From assembly GCA_028715015.1 (NCBI GenBank), contig JAQTLF010000010.1:1-33299 (forward strand): 33,299 nucleotides of DNA, in the 5' to 3' direction. Shown piece by piece: positions 21,786 through 29,594 of the stretch. Below the pieces are notes generated by a model. The model did not search any database, was not told the origin of the DNA, and worked only from the letters and a program-made list of their open reading frames with translations. The DNA comes from Candidatus Moraniibacteriota bacterium. GTDB lineage: Bacteria > Patescibacteriota > Minisyncoccia > Moranbacterales > GWC2-37-73. The translations under genes and the position numbers were made by a program. How positions within the stretch are numbered: position 1 is the stretch's first letter; each line of letters opens with the position of its first letter.

Positions 21786-23846
21786 ATGGAAGTCCGATGG
21801 GTAAAAAAATCATTCAAATATCAAGCGCTGTTGGTGCCACTTTTTGTGGCGCTTTTTGTTTGGCAAGATGTTTTTGGAAAAGGCAGTGACCATCTGGTCG
21901 TAAACGAAATCCAATATGAAGATTCGGAAGGCAATTCCAAACATGATTTCGTGGAGATATACAATCCGACAGACCATGACATCGATTTGGGAAATTTCAA
22001 TTTGTCCAAAATGACTTCCAGTGGAAAAACATATGGGATCAAAAGTCCATTGGCCAACAAAGGAACTATGCTCAAATCAAAATCTTTTTACGTCTGGGCC
22101 AGCACTGCAGACAGCGAATATGCCAAAAGCATCAAGGCGGACATTGCCACTTCTGAAACTCTGGCCAACAACAATGCGGTTGCAATCATCAATCGTTCTG
22201 ACTCAAGCGTTGTCGACGGCGTCTGTTGGGGAACATTGGATGCAAGCAAAATAGATTATTGCGAAAAAAATTCCTTTGTCTCGTCTTTCGTCAAAGCAAG
22301 CATGGGCAGGATTGACGGCGCTGACAGTGATGACAATCCGGCAGATTTTTTTGTTTTGAAAAATTCTTCACCTGGCAAGGAGAATGTGAAATTGGAAGAA
22401 GAAAAGAAAGAAGAAGACAAAACTGAAACCAAACCGAAAGAATATCCCACCGGAATTTCAATCACCGAACTTTTTCCCAATCCATTCCAATCCCAATATG
22501 AAGAATATGTCGAGCTGTATAATGGCACGAATGAAGACGTCGATCTTTTGGGTTGGACTTTGCACGACGCTTCCAAATCAGGAAAATATACTTTTTTGGA
22601 AAGCGTTGTCATTAAAGCCAAAAAATATCTGGCAATCTTCAAAAAAGATTTCAAATTCGCGCTCAACAATTCTGGCAATGAAAGCGTCACACTTTTTGAT
22701 CCCAATGGAAAAGAAATCGCCAACGCCATCTATGATGGCAGCCAGAAAAATGCTTCCTACAATTTCGATGGCAGCAATTGGCGTTGGAGCAAATTTTTGA
22801 CTCCGGGAGGTGAAAACATTTTGAACAACCAGCCTTTCGGAACAGTGGAAATCGACAATGAAGTTTTTGCCGGAGCGTATGCTGATTTTGCAATTGCAAC
22901 CGGTGATCTTGATGGCGACAAGGTGAAAATTTCTTGGGATTTTGGCGATGGTCACAAAAGTTATCTGGCAAAAACGCGGCACAAATATGAAAAAGTCGGA
23001 ACCTATCAGGCAAGCGTGAAATTGTCAGATGGCAGCGAAGATGTTTTGAAAAATTTCACGGTTGAAGTGGAAGAATTTCCATATCCGGAAATAAAAATCA
23101 TCGCCATCAATGCCAATCCCGACGGCTCAGACACAGGAGCTGAATCAATAACTGTGCAGAACAAATCAAAAAAGAAAATCAATCTGCTTGGTTGGAGCAT
23201 CGCAACCGGTTGGAAAAAATTCATCAATCATCCGATCAAAGAAGATGTTGTCATCAAGCAAAATGCAGTGCAAGAACTGACGCACGACGTCGCAAGTTTC
23301 GCTCTCAACAACACCAAGGCCAAAATCCAACTGCGCTATCCAGATGGAAAAGTCGCCCACGAAGTCAAATACAAATCTCCCAACAAAACGATTGCCGAAG
23401 GAGAAAAATATGTGAAGGAAAAAGGCGGATGGGCTTGGGTTTTGAGTCAAAAGTCCATCAAGTCAGAAAAGCAGGAAGAAGCAAATCAGTTAGAGGTCAG
23501 CGGTCAACAGTCAACGGAAATGAAGGACATGGAAGAAGAAAACATTTCGTCAGCAGTCAGCAGTGAGCAATCATCTGATCACAATGAAAAAGGCGGTGAA
23601 ATTGCCGGCGCTGAAACTGTGAAAAAAGAAATTGCCATGTTTAGAAAAAATGATCTGAAAAATATCAAGTTGTCAGAGTTTGAGCCCCAAGTTCTCGGAG
23701 CCGAAACAATCCGGATCATTGACGGCCAATATTTTTTCACCTCGCAAAATGTTGAGCAAGAGCATTACGCGCTTTCATTCTTGAAAAACATTGCCTCATA
23801 TTTGAACACAAAACTTAATCTGCTTTTGAATTTTTTCTTCCAATAA
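21786..23846 (+). CDS. exported lamin-tail/PKD-domain surface protein
   Basis: From the ATG at 21786 (MEVRWVKKSFKYQ then a hydrophobic signal segment to about residue 30) the protein has 686 residues; a start at 21732 is also possible. It contains at least two lamin-tail-like domains, recognisable by VVNEIQYEDSEG..DFVEIYNPTDHDIDLGNFNL (~38-75) and ISITELFPNP..EEYVELYNGTNEDVDLLGWTL (~225-270), then a PKD-like domain (ISWDFGDGHKSYLAKTRHKY), a third lamin-tail-like segment (VQNKSKKKINLLGWSI), and a Glu/Ser/Gln-rich stretch (~565-630). Such proteins are common on CPR cell surfaces, function unknown. The acidic stretch is encoded by GTCAACAGTCA-type repeat DNA. Confidence 0.88.
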   Translation: MEVRWVKKSFKYQALLVPLFVALFVWQDVFGKGSDHLVVNEIQYEDSEGNSKHDFVEIYNPTDHDIDLGNFNLSKMTSSGKTYGIKSPLANKGTMLKSKSFYVWASTADSEYAKSIKADIATSETLANNNAVAIINRSDSSVVDGVCWGTLDASKIDYCEKNSFVSSFVKASMGRIDGADSDDNPADFFVLKNSSPGKENVKLEEEKKEEDKTETKPKEYPTGISITELFPNPFQSQYEEYVELYNGTNEDVDLLGWTLHDASKSGKYTFLESVVIKAKKYLAIFKKDFKFALNNSGNESVTLFDPNGKEIANAIYDGSQKNASYNFDGSNWRWSKFLTPGGENILNNQPFGTVEIDNEVFAGAYADFAIATGDLDGDKVKISWDFGDGHKSYLAKTRHKYEKVGTYQASVKLSDGSEDVLKNFTVEVEEFPYPEIKIIAINANPDGSDTGAESITVQNKSKKKINLLGWSIATGWKKFINHPIKEDVVIKQNAVQELTHDVASFALNNTKAKIQLRYPDGKVAHEVKYKSPNKTIAEGEKYVKEKGGWAWVLSQKSIKSEKQEEANQLEVSGQQSTEMKDMEEENISSAVSSEQSSDHNEKGGEIAGAETVKKEIAMFRKNDLKNIKLSEFEPQVLGAETIRIIDGQYFFTSQNVEQEHYALSFLKNIASYLNTKLNLLLNFFFQ

Positions 23847-23848
23847 AA

Positions 23849-23873
23849 AAATCGGCTGGTCGCCGACTTTTTA
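23849..23873 (+). terminator. terminator after the lamin-tail gene
   Basis: Stem TCGGC/GCCGA with loop TGGTC, A-run before and T-run after; bidirectional, so it could also serve the minus-strand gene ending at 23888. Confidence 0.8.
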
Positions 23874-23887
23874 TATTGCAAAGGTGT

Positions 23888-24181
23888 TTATTTTTTGATG
23901 TTAAATTTTGTTTTATTGACTTCTTCCAATAATTCCAACGTTAGCTTCACGGAAGGATTTCTGGATTCCAACAGCCAAAGTTTATCGTTGAATTTTTCAT
24001 GCAAAGGGCGCAGGAACTCATCTCCCCATGATGGAGAAAAAGTGCTCACTCCTTCAAAGTCAACTTCCACCAATTCATTTTCTTTGATGTTTTCTAATGA
24101 TGGCTTGAAAGCTGCAAAAGCTTCACGCCCAGCTTGTCGCGAAATTAGCATGCTGCCGAATTTTCTAAGTTCTATTTTCAT
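23888..24181 (-). CDS. STAS-like protein (DUF4325)
   Basis: This 97-residue protein has the short STAS-like fold signature of DUF4325: VEVDFEGVSTFSPSWGDEFLRPL (about 38-60), where a strand is followed by G-V-x-x-F/S-x-S-x-x-D-E. STAS domains of anti-anti-sigma factors bind HATPase partners. Here the gene follows, 22 bp downstream on the same strand, a DNA-binding HATPase, so the two probably form a pair. Whether the central Ser is phosphorylated, as in SpoIIAA, cannot be told. Confidence 0.8.
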   Translation of the reverse strand: MKIELRKFGSMLISRQAGREAFAAFKPSLENIKENELVEVDFEGVSTFSPSWGDEFLRPLHEKFNDKLWLLESRNPSVKLTLELLEEVNKTKFNIKK

Positions 24182-24203
24182 AAATTTAAAAAAATATTTT
24201 TTC

Positions 24204-24929
24204 TTAAAACGTTATGGATGCAAAGCATCCTTTTATTGGAATTTCTGTTTGCTTTATTTCAATTGTCTGACTTTTTTTTGAAAGCGAGAGGGAAGCATTT
24301 CCGTTTTGGAAAAAGAGCTCCATGTTATTAATAGCAATAATCTTGCGGACAAATTTCAAACCGTTGCCTCTTTCTTCGGGAGCTCTGCCGGATATTATTT
24401 CAGTAAAAGCCACATTCAGGGCTTGTTCATCGTTTTCCAGTTCTGGCTTTACTCTTTTCAATGTTTTCAAAATTCCTTGTCCTCTGTCTGCAAGCACAAT
24501 TTCTTTTCTGACCGTATCATATCCGAAAAATATTCCAGGTATGTCAGACCAGTTGCCGATATTGTGATCAAACGAATTGTTTCCGATTTCACCGGCAGCG
24601 GCAATGATCAGGTTGTAGTTTTCTTCAAAGCCTGGAACTTTCCTAAGCTCATCTTCCAATTTTGATAATCTTGCCTGGAAAACTGAACTGTTTGGACAAT
24701 AAAAATCATGCTCTGGTTCTCTTGGCTGTTCATCTGATGCCCAGGAAAAAGCTTCTGAATAAAGAGAATCCTTCAAGAATATGCGTATTTTTTTCACAGA
24801 AAAAACCCTTCTGCCAGTGGGTGTGCGCATGGAAGTGAACTTGCCGTTTTTGTCCCAATTGCGAAGAGTGGCTGGGTTGACACCCAATATTTTTGCGGCT
24901 TTGCCTATCGGTATGTAATTGTCTTGCAT
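24204..24929 (-). CDS. MerR-like HTH fused to a GHKL ATPase
   Basis: This 241-residue protein begins with a MerR/excisionase-like helix-turn-helix (DNYIPIGKAAKILGVNPATLRNWDKNGKF..TPTGRRVFS, about 2-47). The rest is a GHKL-type ATPase: N box EIGNNSFDHN (~113-122), G1 box ADRGQGI (~146-152) and G2 box GNGLKFV (~189-195). There is no His-phosphotransfer helix, so it looks like a stand-alone serine-kinase or ATP switch like SpoIIAB/RsbW rather than a sensor kinase. With the STAS-like protein downstream it suggests a partner switch that acts directly on DNA. A consensus promoter and repeated AAAACATACAA words upstream suggest autoregulation. Confidence 0.85.
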   Translation of the reverse strand: MQDNYIPIGKAAKILGVNPATLRNWDKNGKFTSMRTPTGRRVFSVKKIRIFLKDSLYSEAFSWASDEQPREPEHDFYCPNSSVFQARLSKLEDELRKVPGFEENYNLIIAAAGEIGNNSFDHNIGNWSDIPGIFFGYDTVRKEIVLADRGQGILKTLKRVKPELENDEQALNVAFTEIISGRAPEERGNGLKFVRKIIAINNMELFFQNGNASLSLSKKSQTIEIKQTEIPIKGCFASITF

Positions 24930-24952
24930 AATGTGTATATAATGTTGACTTT

Positions 24953-25033
24953 ATTGTACAAAAACATACAACAAATGTCAAATATATATAAAAGTATACA
25001 AAAACAGCTAAAACATACAAAAGTATATAAAAA
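24953..25033 (-). promoter_or_regulatory. promoter and repeated operator-like boxes of the HTH-ATPase gene
   Basis: On the minus strand TTGACA (24976-24981), 17 nt, TACAAT (24953-24958). Around and upstream are AAAACATACAA at 24961-24971 and 25010-25020 and AAAAGTATACAAAA near 24990-25004 (+ strand), related direct repeats suited to binding by the MerR-like domain. Confidence 0.6.
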
Positions 25034-25046
25034 ATAGGAAAATAAT

Positions 25047-25078
25047 GAAAAAAGACCATCGCGAGTTTGCGATGGTCA
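25047..25078 (-). terminator. terminator of the three-gene small operon
   Basis: Perfect 9-bp stem GACCATCGC/GCGATGGTC with 6-nt loop; on the minus strand followed by TTTTTTC. Confidence 0.9.
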
Positions 25079-25088
25079 GTGCCGAGCA

Positions 25089-25421
25089 TTAGTCATCAGG
25101 TTGAAAGTATATGATAACAGATTTACAATTATCATCTCCTTCCATATCCAATGCTGTATGCCCGAAATCTCTTAGGCATATAGACGACATACTTCCCAAA
25201 TAATTCGCAACTTCCATCCAATCCTGAAGCATTATTTGGCCCTCTAAATCGCCACTATTCATTTCCAGGTGTATTTCAGCTTCAACTGTTCCCATGTTGG
25301 ATTTATCAAGTAGTTCGATAAATTTTTTGTATACCGCTGAATATACCAATAATATGACCGGGTTTTGCTGAAGATAACTCAAAAGCAACGAAACAATTTT
25401 CAAGCAGTTCTCTTTTTTCAT
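25089..25421 (-). CDS. small protein of unknown function
   Basis: I do not recognise this 110-residue protein. It has a helical N-terminal half (MKKENCLKIVSLLLSYLQQN, VYKKFIELLDKS) and an acidic, strand-like C-terminal half (EAEIHLEMNSGDLEG, LDMEGDDNCKSVIIYFQPDD). The ATG has a good Shine-Dalgarno (AAAAAAGGAG). It is the last gene of a minus-strand operon with the genes at 25456 and 25816 and is followed by a clear terminator. Confidence 0.7.
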   Translation of the reverse strand: MKKENCLKIVSLLLSYLQQNPVILLVYSAVYKKFIELLDKSNMGTVEAEIHLEMNSGDLEGQIMLQDWMEVANYLGSMSSICLRDFGHTALDMEGDDNCKSVIIYFQPDD

Positions 25422-25455
25422 TGTGCACTCCTTTTTTATCTGTTATAACTACGTG

Positions 25456-25803
25456 TTAACACATGCCGACGTCCAAAAGAATTTCCCAATCCTCCTTTTT
25501 TCGCATTGACATTAAATTGGTCAAAAGTATCTTGTCGTACAACTCAACTTGTTTCCCAGAAAGCAATGCCCTTAATGGTAGCTTTTTGTCTTTGTAAAAT
25601 TGAAAACAAGCATCTTTGTATTCAGGAAATATGATACAGAAAAACATATCCATCAGCGATTTATATTCAGCTGAAATCAGGAGAGAAGAGAGTCTCTTTT
25701 GATGACTTTTGCGCGAATGCAGATAACTTTCAGTCTTTGTAAATATTGAAGCAGTCATCCCATTATTTACGCAATGCATTTCTTGAATCATTAACATTCC
25801 CAT
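25456..25803 (-). CDS. small protein of unknown function
   Basis: This 115-residue protein is not recognised. It looks largely helical and basic in the middle (SYLHSRKSHQKRLSSLLISA), with an aromatic stretch (MDMFFCIIFPEYKDACFQFY) and a second helical part (QVELYDKILLTNLMSM). It has a strong Shine-Dalgarno (AAGGAGGTATCATC) before the ATG at 25803. Middle gene of the three-gene operon; no partner of known function. Confidence 0.7.
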   Translation of the reverse strand: MGMLMIQEMHCVNNGMTASIFTKTESYLHSRKSHQKRLSSLLISAEYKSLMDMFFCIIFPEYKDACFQFYKDKKLPLRALLSGKQVELYDKILLTNLMSMRKKEDWEILLDVGMC

Positions 25804-25815
25804 GATGATACCTCC

Positions 25816-26031
25816 TTATTTTTTTTCTTTCTTTTTCATATATATCCAATAGATTAGATACCAAATTGATATATATGTAACTATTATGATCGCAACTAAA
25901 AATGAATGACTCGAGTTATTTAATAGCCACTCCATCCAACCTATAGCATAAACAAATTGTAATTTGATCAGCATATAGGTCATAAATGTGAAGAGCAGAT
26001 ACCAAATGAAGCCTTGCAGTTTGTCTTTCAT
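25816..26031 (-). CDS. small two-helix membrane protein
   Basis: This 71-residue protein has two predicted membrane helices (about residues 8-30, WYLLFTFMTYMLIKLQFVY, and 43-65, SFLVAIIIVTYISIWYLIYW) and a basic tail MKKKEKK. The Shine-Dalgarno AAAAGGAG precedes the ATG. It is the first gene of the operon under a consensus promoter. The pattern of one small membrane protein followed by two small soluble proteins is unexplained. Confidence 0.7.
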   Translation of the reverse strand: MKDKLQGFIWYLLFTFMTYMLIKLQFVYAIGWMEWLLNNSSHSFLVAIIIVTYISIWYLIYWIYMKKKEKK

Positions 26032-26111
26032 GGCATTCTCCTTTTCTATTTGAGGTGATTAAATTTTGAATGAACTATGTTAGATGTTTTATTAATTCAT
26101 CGTAACAACGT

Positions 26112-26140
26112 ATGATACGCCCAAAATAGTAAATTGTCAA
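26112..26140 (-). promoter_or_regulatory. promoter TTGACA-17-TATCAT of the small operon
   Basis: On the minus strand TTGACA (26135-26140), 17 nt, TATCAT (26112-26117), giving a leader of ~70 nt before the 26031 ATG. A second TTGACG slightly upstream may overlap it. Confidence 0.75.
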
Positions 26141-26209
26141 TAATAAGCGTCAAGTTTGTATCGCGATTAAATAATTGAAAATGACAAATTGCTTAAATTA
26201 AGCCTAATA

Positions 26210-26263
26210 TTGACAAAATTGCCAGATATGCTATACTAATAATGTTGACGGAAAGTATCGACA
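26210..26263 (+). promoter_or_regulatory. trmB2 promoter and candidate operator
   Basis: TTGACA (26210-26215), 16 nt, TATACT (26232-26237). Just downstream lies GACGGAAAGTATCGACA (26247-26263), nearly the same as GTCGGAAAAGTATTGACA at 7481-7498 near the other trmB gene. The position downstream of the -10 suits autorepression. Confidence 0.6.
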
Positions 26264-26322
26264 TACAATAAGTCTATCAAGTAAAAAGTACATCAAGTTC
26301 ATAAAGTAAAATGCGAAATGCG

Positions 26323-26440
26323 GGCCTGGATTCCGGTTCCTCTATAGGCGGACACGGCAAGTCCGGAATGACAAAAAGGGGGAAGCCTTCACCCTCACCC
26401 CAACCCTCTCCCATAGGGCGAGGGAGTAATAATGAAGAAA
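26323..26440. repeat. two hairpin repeats upstream of trmB2
   Basis: The first (26323-26377) has arms ATTCCGG and CCGGAAT with the CCGGAATGACAAAAA ending. The second (26386-26440) has CCCTCTCCC/GGGCGAGGGAG and ends AATAATGAAG; its GAGGGAG acts as Shine-Dalgarno and its ATG is the trmB2 start codon. The upstream part (26264-26320) has CAAGT/AAAGT word repeats and no gene. Confidence 0.65.
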
Positions 26441-27196
26441 ACTTTGGCTATGGAAATTAAAAACATGCTTCAACAATTCGGGCTTCAGGGCAAAAAGGCA
26501 GATGTTTATCTGGCGGCTTTGGAATTGGGAAGTTCTTCAGTAATTGAAATCGCCAAGAAAGCAAGCATTAAACGGACGACTTGCTATGACATCTTGATGG
26601 ATTTGGAAGCCGAGGGACTTATTTCCGAAACCTCCAAGGGCAAGAAGCGTTTGTTTGTAGGCGAAGATCCGGAAAAGATTCAAAGAAATTTAAAAAACAA
26701 AGAAAGATTGTTTGCGGAAATTTTGCCGCAGCTGCAATCAATTCATAATGTCCGTGGTTCAAAACCAAAGATCAGATTTTATGAAGGCAAAGAGGGATTG
26801 AAAGAGGTATATGCTGATACGCTCCGATATAAAACTGAAACACTGGGGTTTGCTTCTGATGATATCATAAAGACTATGGGTATGGAGTGGTCAATGGAAT
26901 ATTTAGCAAGAAGAAAAAAGGCTGGCATTTGGGCAAAAGCCATTATTCCTGGAACTGAATTTATGACAGAAAAATTTCTCTCTAAAGATACGGAGCAACT
27001 TCGCATGACAAAATCAATCGATCCTAAAAAATATCCCTTTTCCATCGAAATAAATGTTTATGGTCACAATAAAGTTGCTCTGATGTCAGCCAAAGAGGAA
27101 ATCGGGCTCATCATTGAAGGGCAAGAAATCCACAACACTCTCAAATTGATTTTTCAACTCATCTGGGATTTGCTGCCAGAGATAAAAGTGAAATAG
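26432..27196 (+). CDS. TrmB-family transcriptional regulator (copy 2)
   Basis: This 254-residue paralogue of the protein at 6620-7366 has the same winged helix (FGLQGKKADVYLAALELGSSSVIEIAKKASIKRTTCYDIL) and C-terminal domain (KPKIRFYEGKEGLKEVYAD..LGFASDD, PFSIEINVYGHNKVALMSAKEEIGLIIE). The chosen ATG lies in the end of a hairpin repeat that supplies GAGGGAG as Shine-Dalgarno; a start at the seventh codon (MEIKN) is also possible. Its promoter carries an operator-like site shared with copy 1, so the two regulators may cross-regulate. The ligand is unknown. Confidence 0.87.
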   Translation: MKKTLAMEIKNMLQQFGLQGKKADVYLAALELGSSSVIEIAKKASIKRTTCYDILMDLEAEGLISETSKGKKRLFVGEDPEKIQRNLKNKERLFAEILPQLQSIHNVRGSKPKIRFYEGKEGLKEVYADTLRYKTETLGFASDDIIKTMGMEWSMEYLARRKKAGIWAKAIIPGTEFMTEKFLSKDTEQLRMTKSIDPKKYPFSIEINVYGHNKVALMSAKEEIGLIIEGQEIHNTLKLIFQLIWDLLPEIKVK

Positions 27197-27235
27197 GCTT
27201 GAAATGCTTAAATTGCAATGCTAGTATTAAATCAT

Positions 27236-27340
27236 AGAGCACATAACACATAACACATAACATACAACATATAACATAAAAGACGGCAATGAAATGAGAA
27301 TTTGAATTTTGCTACATGCTTTATGCTATATGCTTCATGA
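27236..27340. repeat. ATAGAGCACATA / GCTTCATG repeat element
   Basis: The spacer before yebC is made of runs of ACATAACACATA words and then GCTACATGCTTTATGC, GCTTCATG words. The same two parts occur inside tsaE (13750-13835, minus strand), and the ATGTTACATGCTACATG form occurs at 16028-16055 before pilB. No gene is present. Confidence 0.7.
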
Positions 27341-27346
27341 AACGAT

Positions 27347-28063
27347 ATGTCAGGACATTCACATTGGGCGGGAATAAAACAAAGAAAAGGCGTTAATGAT
27401 GCCAAAAGGGCGAACGTGTTCACCAAATATGGACGTTTGATCACGATTGCTGCCAAAGAAGGCGGCGGAAAGCCGGAAATGAATTTCAAATTGAAAATGG
27501 CAATCGACCAGGCCCGCTATGTCAACATGCCCAAGGAAACAATTGAACGTGCCATCAAAAAAGGCACGGGCGAGTTGAAAGATGGCGCTGAAATCGAGGA
27601 AATCATCTATGAAGGCTATGGCCCAGGCAATGTGGCGATGCTCATCAAGACTGCCACTGACAATCGCAATCGAACCGGCAGCGAGGTGCGCAGCATTCTG
27701 ACCAAGGCTGGCGGAAAACCGGCAGCCGAAGGCGGAGTGAAATTCATGTTCAAATTGGTGGGAAACATCGCAGTGAGTGTGGGCGACCGTGATCCCTATG
27801 AAGTTGAAATGGCAGCCATTGAAGCTGGCGCAGAAGACACTTTGTATGAAGGAGACATCGTGGTTGTTTATACTAAAATTGAAGACTTGCAAAAAGTTAA
27901 GGAAAATCTGGACAAAGCCGGACTTACCGTTGAAGGCGCTGATCTTGTGTATGCGCCGGTGCAAAAAACCGAGCTTGATGCTGACTCCAAAATCGACTAC
28001 GAAAAACTTTTGGAAAAATTGGACGAGAATGATGACGTGCAGGAAATTTATGACAATTTGTAA
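27347..28063 (+). CDS. yebC: YebC/PmpR-family protein
   Basis: This 238-residue protein begins MSGHSHWAGIKQRKGVNDAK, the signature of YebC, and continues with MPKETIERAIKKGTGE, YEGYGPGNVAMLI and NRNRTGSEVRSILTKAGG. YebC proteins were first described as transcription regulators (PmpR) and, more recently, as ribosome-associated factors that help at proline stretches. It precedes ruvC, a very common order. The stop codon lies in an inverted repeat (28053-28083). Confidence 0.96.
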   Translation: MSGHSHWAGIKQRKGVNDAKRANVFTKYGRLITIAAKEGGGKPEMNFKLKMAIDQARYVNMPKETIERAIKKGTGELKDGAEIEEIIYEGYGPGNVAMLIKTATDNRNRTGSEVRSILTKAGGKPAAEGGVKFMFKLVGNIAVSVGDRDPYEVEMAAIEAGAEDTLYEGDIVVVYTKIEDLQKVKENLDKAGLTVEGADLVYAPVQKTELDADSKIDYEKLLEKLDENDDVQEIYDNL

Positions 28064-28190
28064 TCTTGAGGATTACAAATTGTAATGTCAAGATCCAAAT
28101 GTCAAATGACAAATAAATGACTTAAGCTCAAATAATTAAATTTTTAGATTTTTGTCATTTGAGATTTGAGGCTTGAGATTTTAAAACTTC
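28053..28190. repeat. inverted repeats between yebC and ruvC
   Basis: A perfect 13-bp hairpin ACAATTTGTAATC/GATTACAAATTGT (28053-28083) includes the yebC stop codon. Beyond it TCAAATGACAAA (28102-28113) pairs with TTTGTCATTTGA (28151-28162). Words GAGATTTGAGG and TTGAGATTTT match the dispersed repeat at 160-220. Confidence 0.65.
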
Positions 28191-28206
28191 CTTTATAAAA
28201 CCGATA

Positions 28207-28740
28207 ATGCAAAAACAAAAAGATATATTGGACACTAAAACCCTACGCGTTCTAGGTATTGATCCTGGCACGGCTATTGTCGGTTGGGCTGTTTTGGATG
28301 AGACCAAGGGACAGGTGACCGCGGTCGCCTATGGACACATCACCACTTCGCCGGAAAACTCCACGGCGGAGCGTCTTTTTGAGGTGGTGAAAGATTTGGA
28401 ACAGATCATTGAAAAATACAAACCCCAGGAGTCGGCTGTGGAAGATCTGTTCTTTTTCAAGAATGTGAAAACGGTGATGAAAGTGAGCCAGGCTCGCGGT
28501 TCAATACTCTTGACACTTGAGAGATTTTGTGTTAGCATATTTGAATATACACCGCTCCAAGTCAAACAAGCTTTGACTGGCTACGGCAGGGCAGAAAAGA
28601 AGCAAATTCAGCTGATGGTGAAGAATATTTTGAAGCTCAAAGAGATTCCCAAGCCTGATGACACCGCCGACGCGATCGCCATTGCGCTGTGTCATATAAA
28701 TAGCAGAAAAATGAGGGAAATAAGGGCTAATTGTCGCTAA
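28207..28740 (+). CDS. ruvC: Holliday junction resolvase RuvC
   Basis: RuvC cleaves Holliday junctions with RuvAB. This 177-residue protein shows the RNase-H-like acidic sites: LGIDPGT (D19), AVEDLFFFKNVKT (Glu ~79), and the C-terminal PDDTADAIAIALCH pair. Also typical are the ARGSILLTLE helix and the TPLQVKQALTGYGRAEKKQIQ motif. It has an N-terminal extension of ~13 residues before the first strand. TATAAA lies exactly 7 nt before the ATG, again suggesting a leaderless mRNA. Confidence 0.96.
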   Translation: MQKQKDILDTKTLRVLGIDPGTAIVGWAVLDETKGQVTAVAYGHITTSPENSTAERLFEVVKDLEQIIEKYKPQESAVEDLFFFKNVKTVMKVSQARGSILLTLERFCVSIFEYTPLQVKQALTGYGRAEKKQIQLMVKNILKLKEIPKPDDTADAIAIALCHINSRKMREIRANCR

Positions 28741-28900
28741 TTGTTTAATGTTTTATTTGTTAAGTTGTTAATTTCTAATTACCAATTATTAATTTCTAAT
28801 TAATGTCCAATTTCTCAATTTCTAAGTTTGGACATTTTAACAATTTTGATTTTATTAGGAATTAGATATTAGAAATTAGAAATTCAAATTTTATAGTTAA
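28741..28900. repeat. AT-rich repeat spacer after ruvC
   Basis: The ~197-bp spacer contains many copies of TTTCTAATT / AATTAGAAATTAG words and the pair TGTCCAATTTC..GGACATT. It is of the same type as 1750-1855. No gene seen; the promoter of the next gene could not be assigned with confidence. Confidence 0.5.
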
Positions 28901-28937
28901 ATAAGAAGATTTAGGTATTTTTATTAATGTTAACTTT

Positions 28938-29594
28938 ATGCAGAATATCAGTCCTGTCATCAAATATTTCATCGAACAAGGTGTTCCGCTTGATACGGTA
29001 ATTTTGCTTTTGATGTTGCCGATCGTGGTGACTTTGATCGCTTTTTTCCGCCAAGTGATCGGAATCAAAGCTTTCGGAATCTACACTCCGGCCATTGTGA
29101 CCTTCGCATTTTTGGCTGTGCCGCAGCTGCGCTACGGTGTGCTTATTTTCATTGTGGTGATTCTGGTTGGAATGATCATGCGCTACGCCCTGAAAGGTTT
29201 GCGTATTTTGTATCTGCCACGGGTGGCCATCACTCTCAGCATCATCGCTTTTTCAATACTTGTTTTGCTTGGCGCTGGCGGCGCTATGCACAGAACTGGT
29301 CTGGCTGCAGTTTCAATTTTTCCAATCTTGATCATGATCACGATTGTGGAAAAATTTGTGGCAGCCCAAATTGAAACAGGCAATCGCGCAGCGCTTGTTT
29401 TGGCCATTGAAACATTGGTCATTTCCTTGTTCGGATATTATTTGGCCAGTTGGCCATTGCTCATTGGCGGCATCGTGGCTTTTCCGTGGCTCATTTTGAT
29501 CACGATCCCGATCAACATATTTTTGGGAAAATGGGATGGCTTGCGTTTGAATGAATACATACGTTTTAGGGAAGTTTTAAAAAATCTCAAATAG
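28938..29594 (+). CDS. 7TM protein of the transglutaminase-linked type
   Basis: This 218-residue protein has about six to seven membrane helices (for example TVILLLMLPIVVTLIAFF, GVLIFIVVILVGMIM, ITLSIIAFSILVLLGAGG, VSIFPILIMITIVEKF, WPLLIGGIVAFPWLILI). The FRQVIGIKAFGIYTPAIVTFAFL region and GRLRFNEYIRF-like ending (GLRLNEYIRFREVL) recall the '7TM' domain that in other bacteria is fused to an inactive transglutaminase and encoded beside a RimK-like ligase and a retropepsin-like protease. Here the transglutaminase part is absent. The next gene starts directly after its stop codon. Confidence 0.82.
   Translation: MQNISPVIKYFIEQGVPLDTVILLLMLPIVVTLIAFFRQVIGIKAFGIYTPAIVTFAFLAVPQLRYGVLIFIVVILVGMIMRYALKGLRILYLPRVAITLSIIAFSILVLLGAGGAMHRTGLAAVSIFPILIMITIVEKFVAAQIETGNRAALVLAIETLVISLFGYYLASWPLLIGGIVAFPWLILITIPINIFLGKWDGLRLNEYIRFREVLKNLK

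Noticed and set aside
21739-21806. Terminator at CCCATC/GATGGG before the lamin-tail gene
   Set aside because: The 6-bp stem is followed by A-run rather than T-run on +, and no minus-strand gene needs it.
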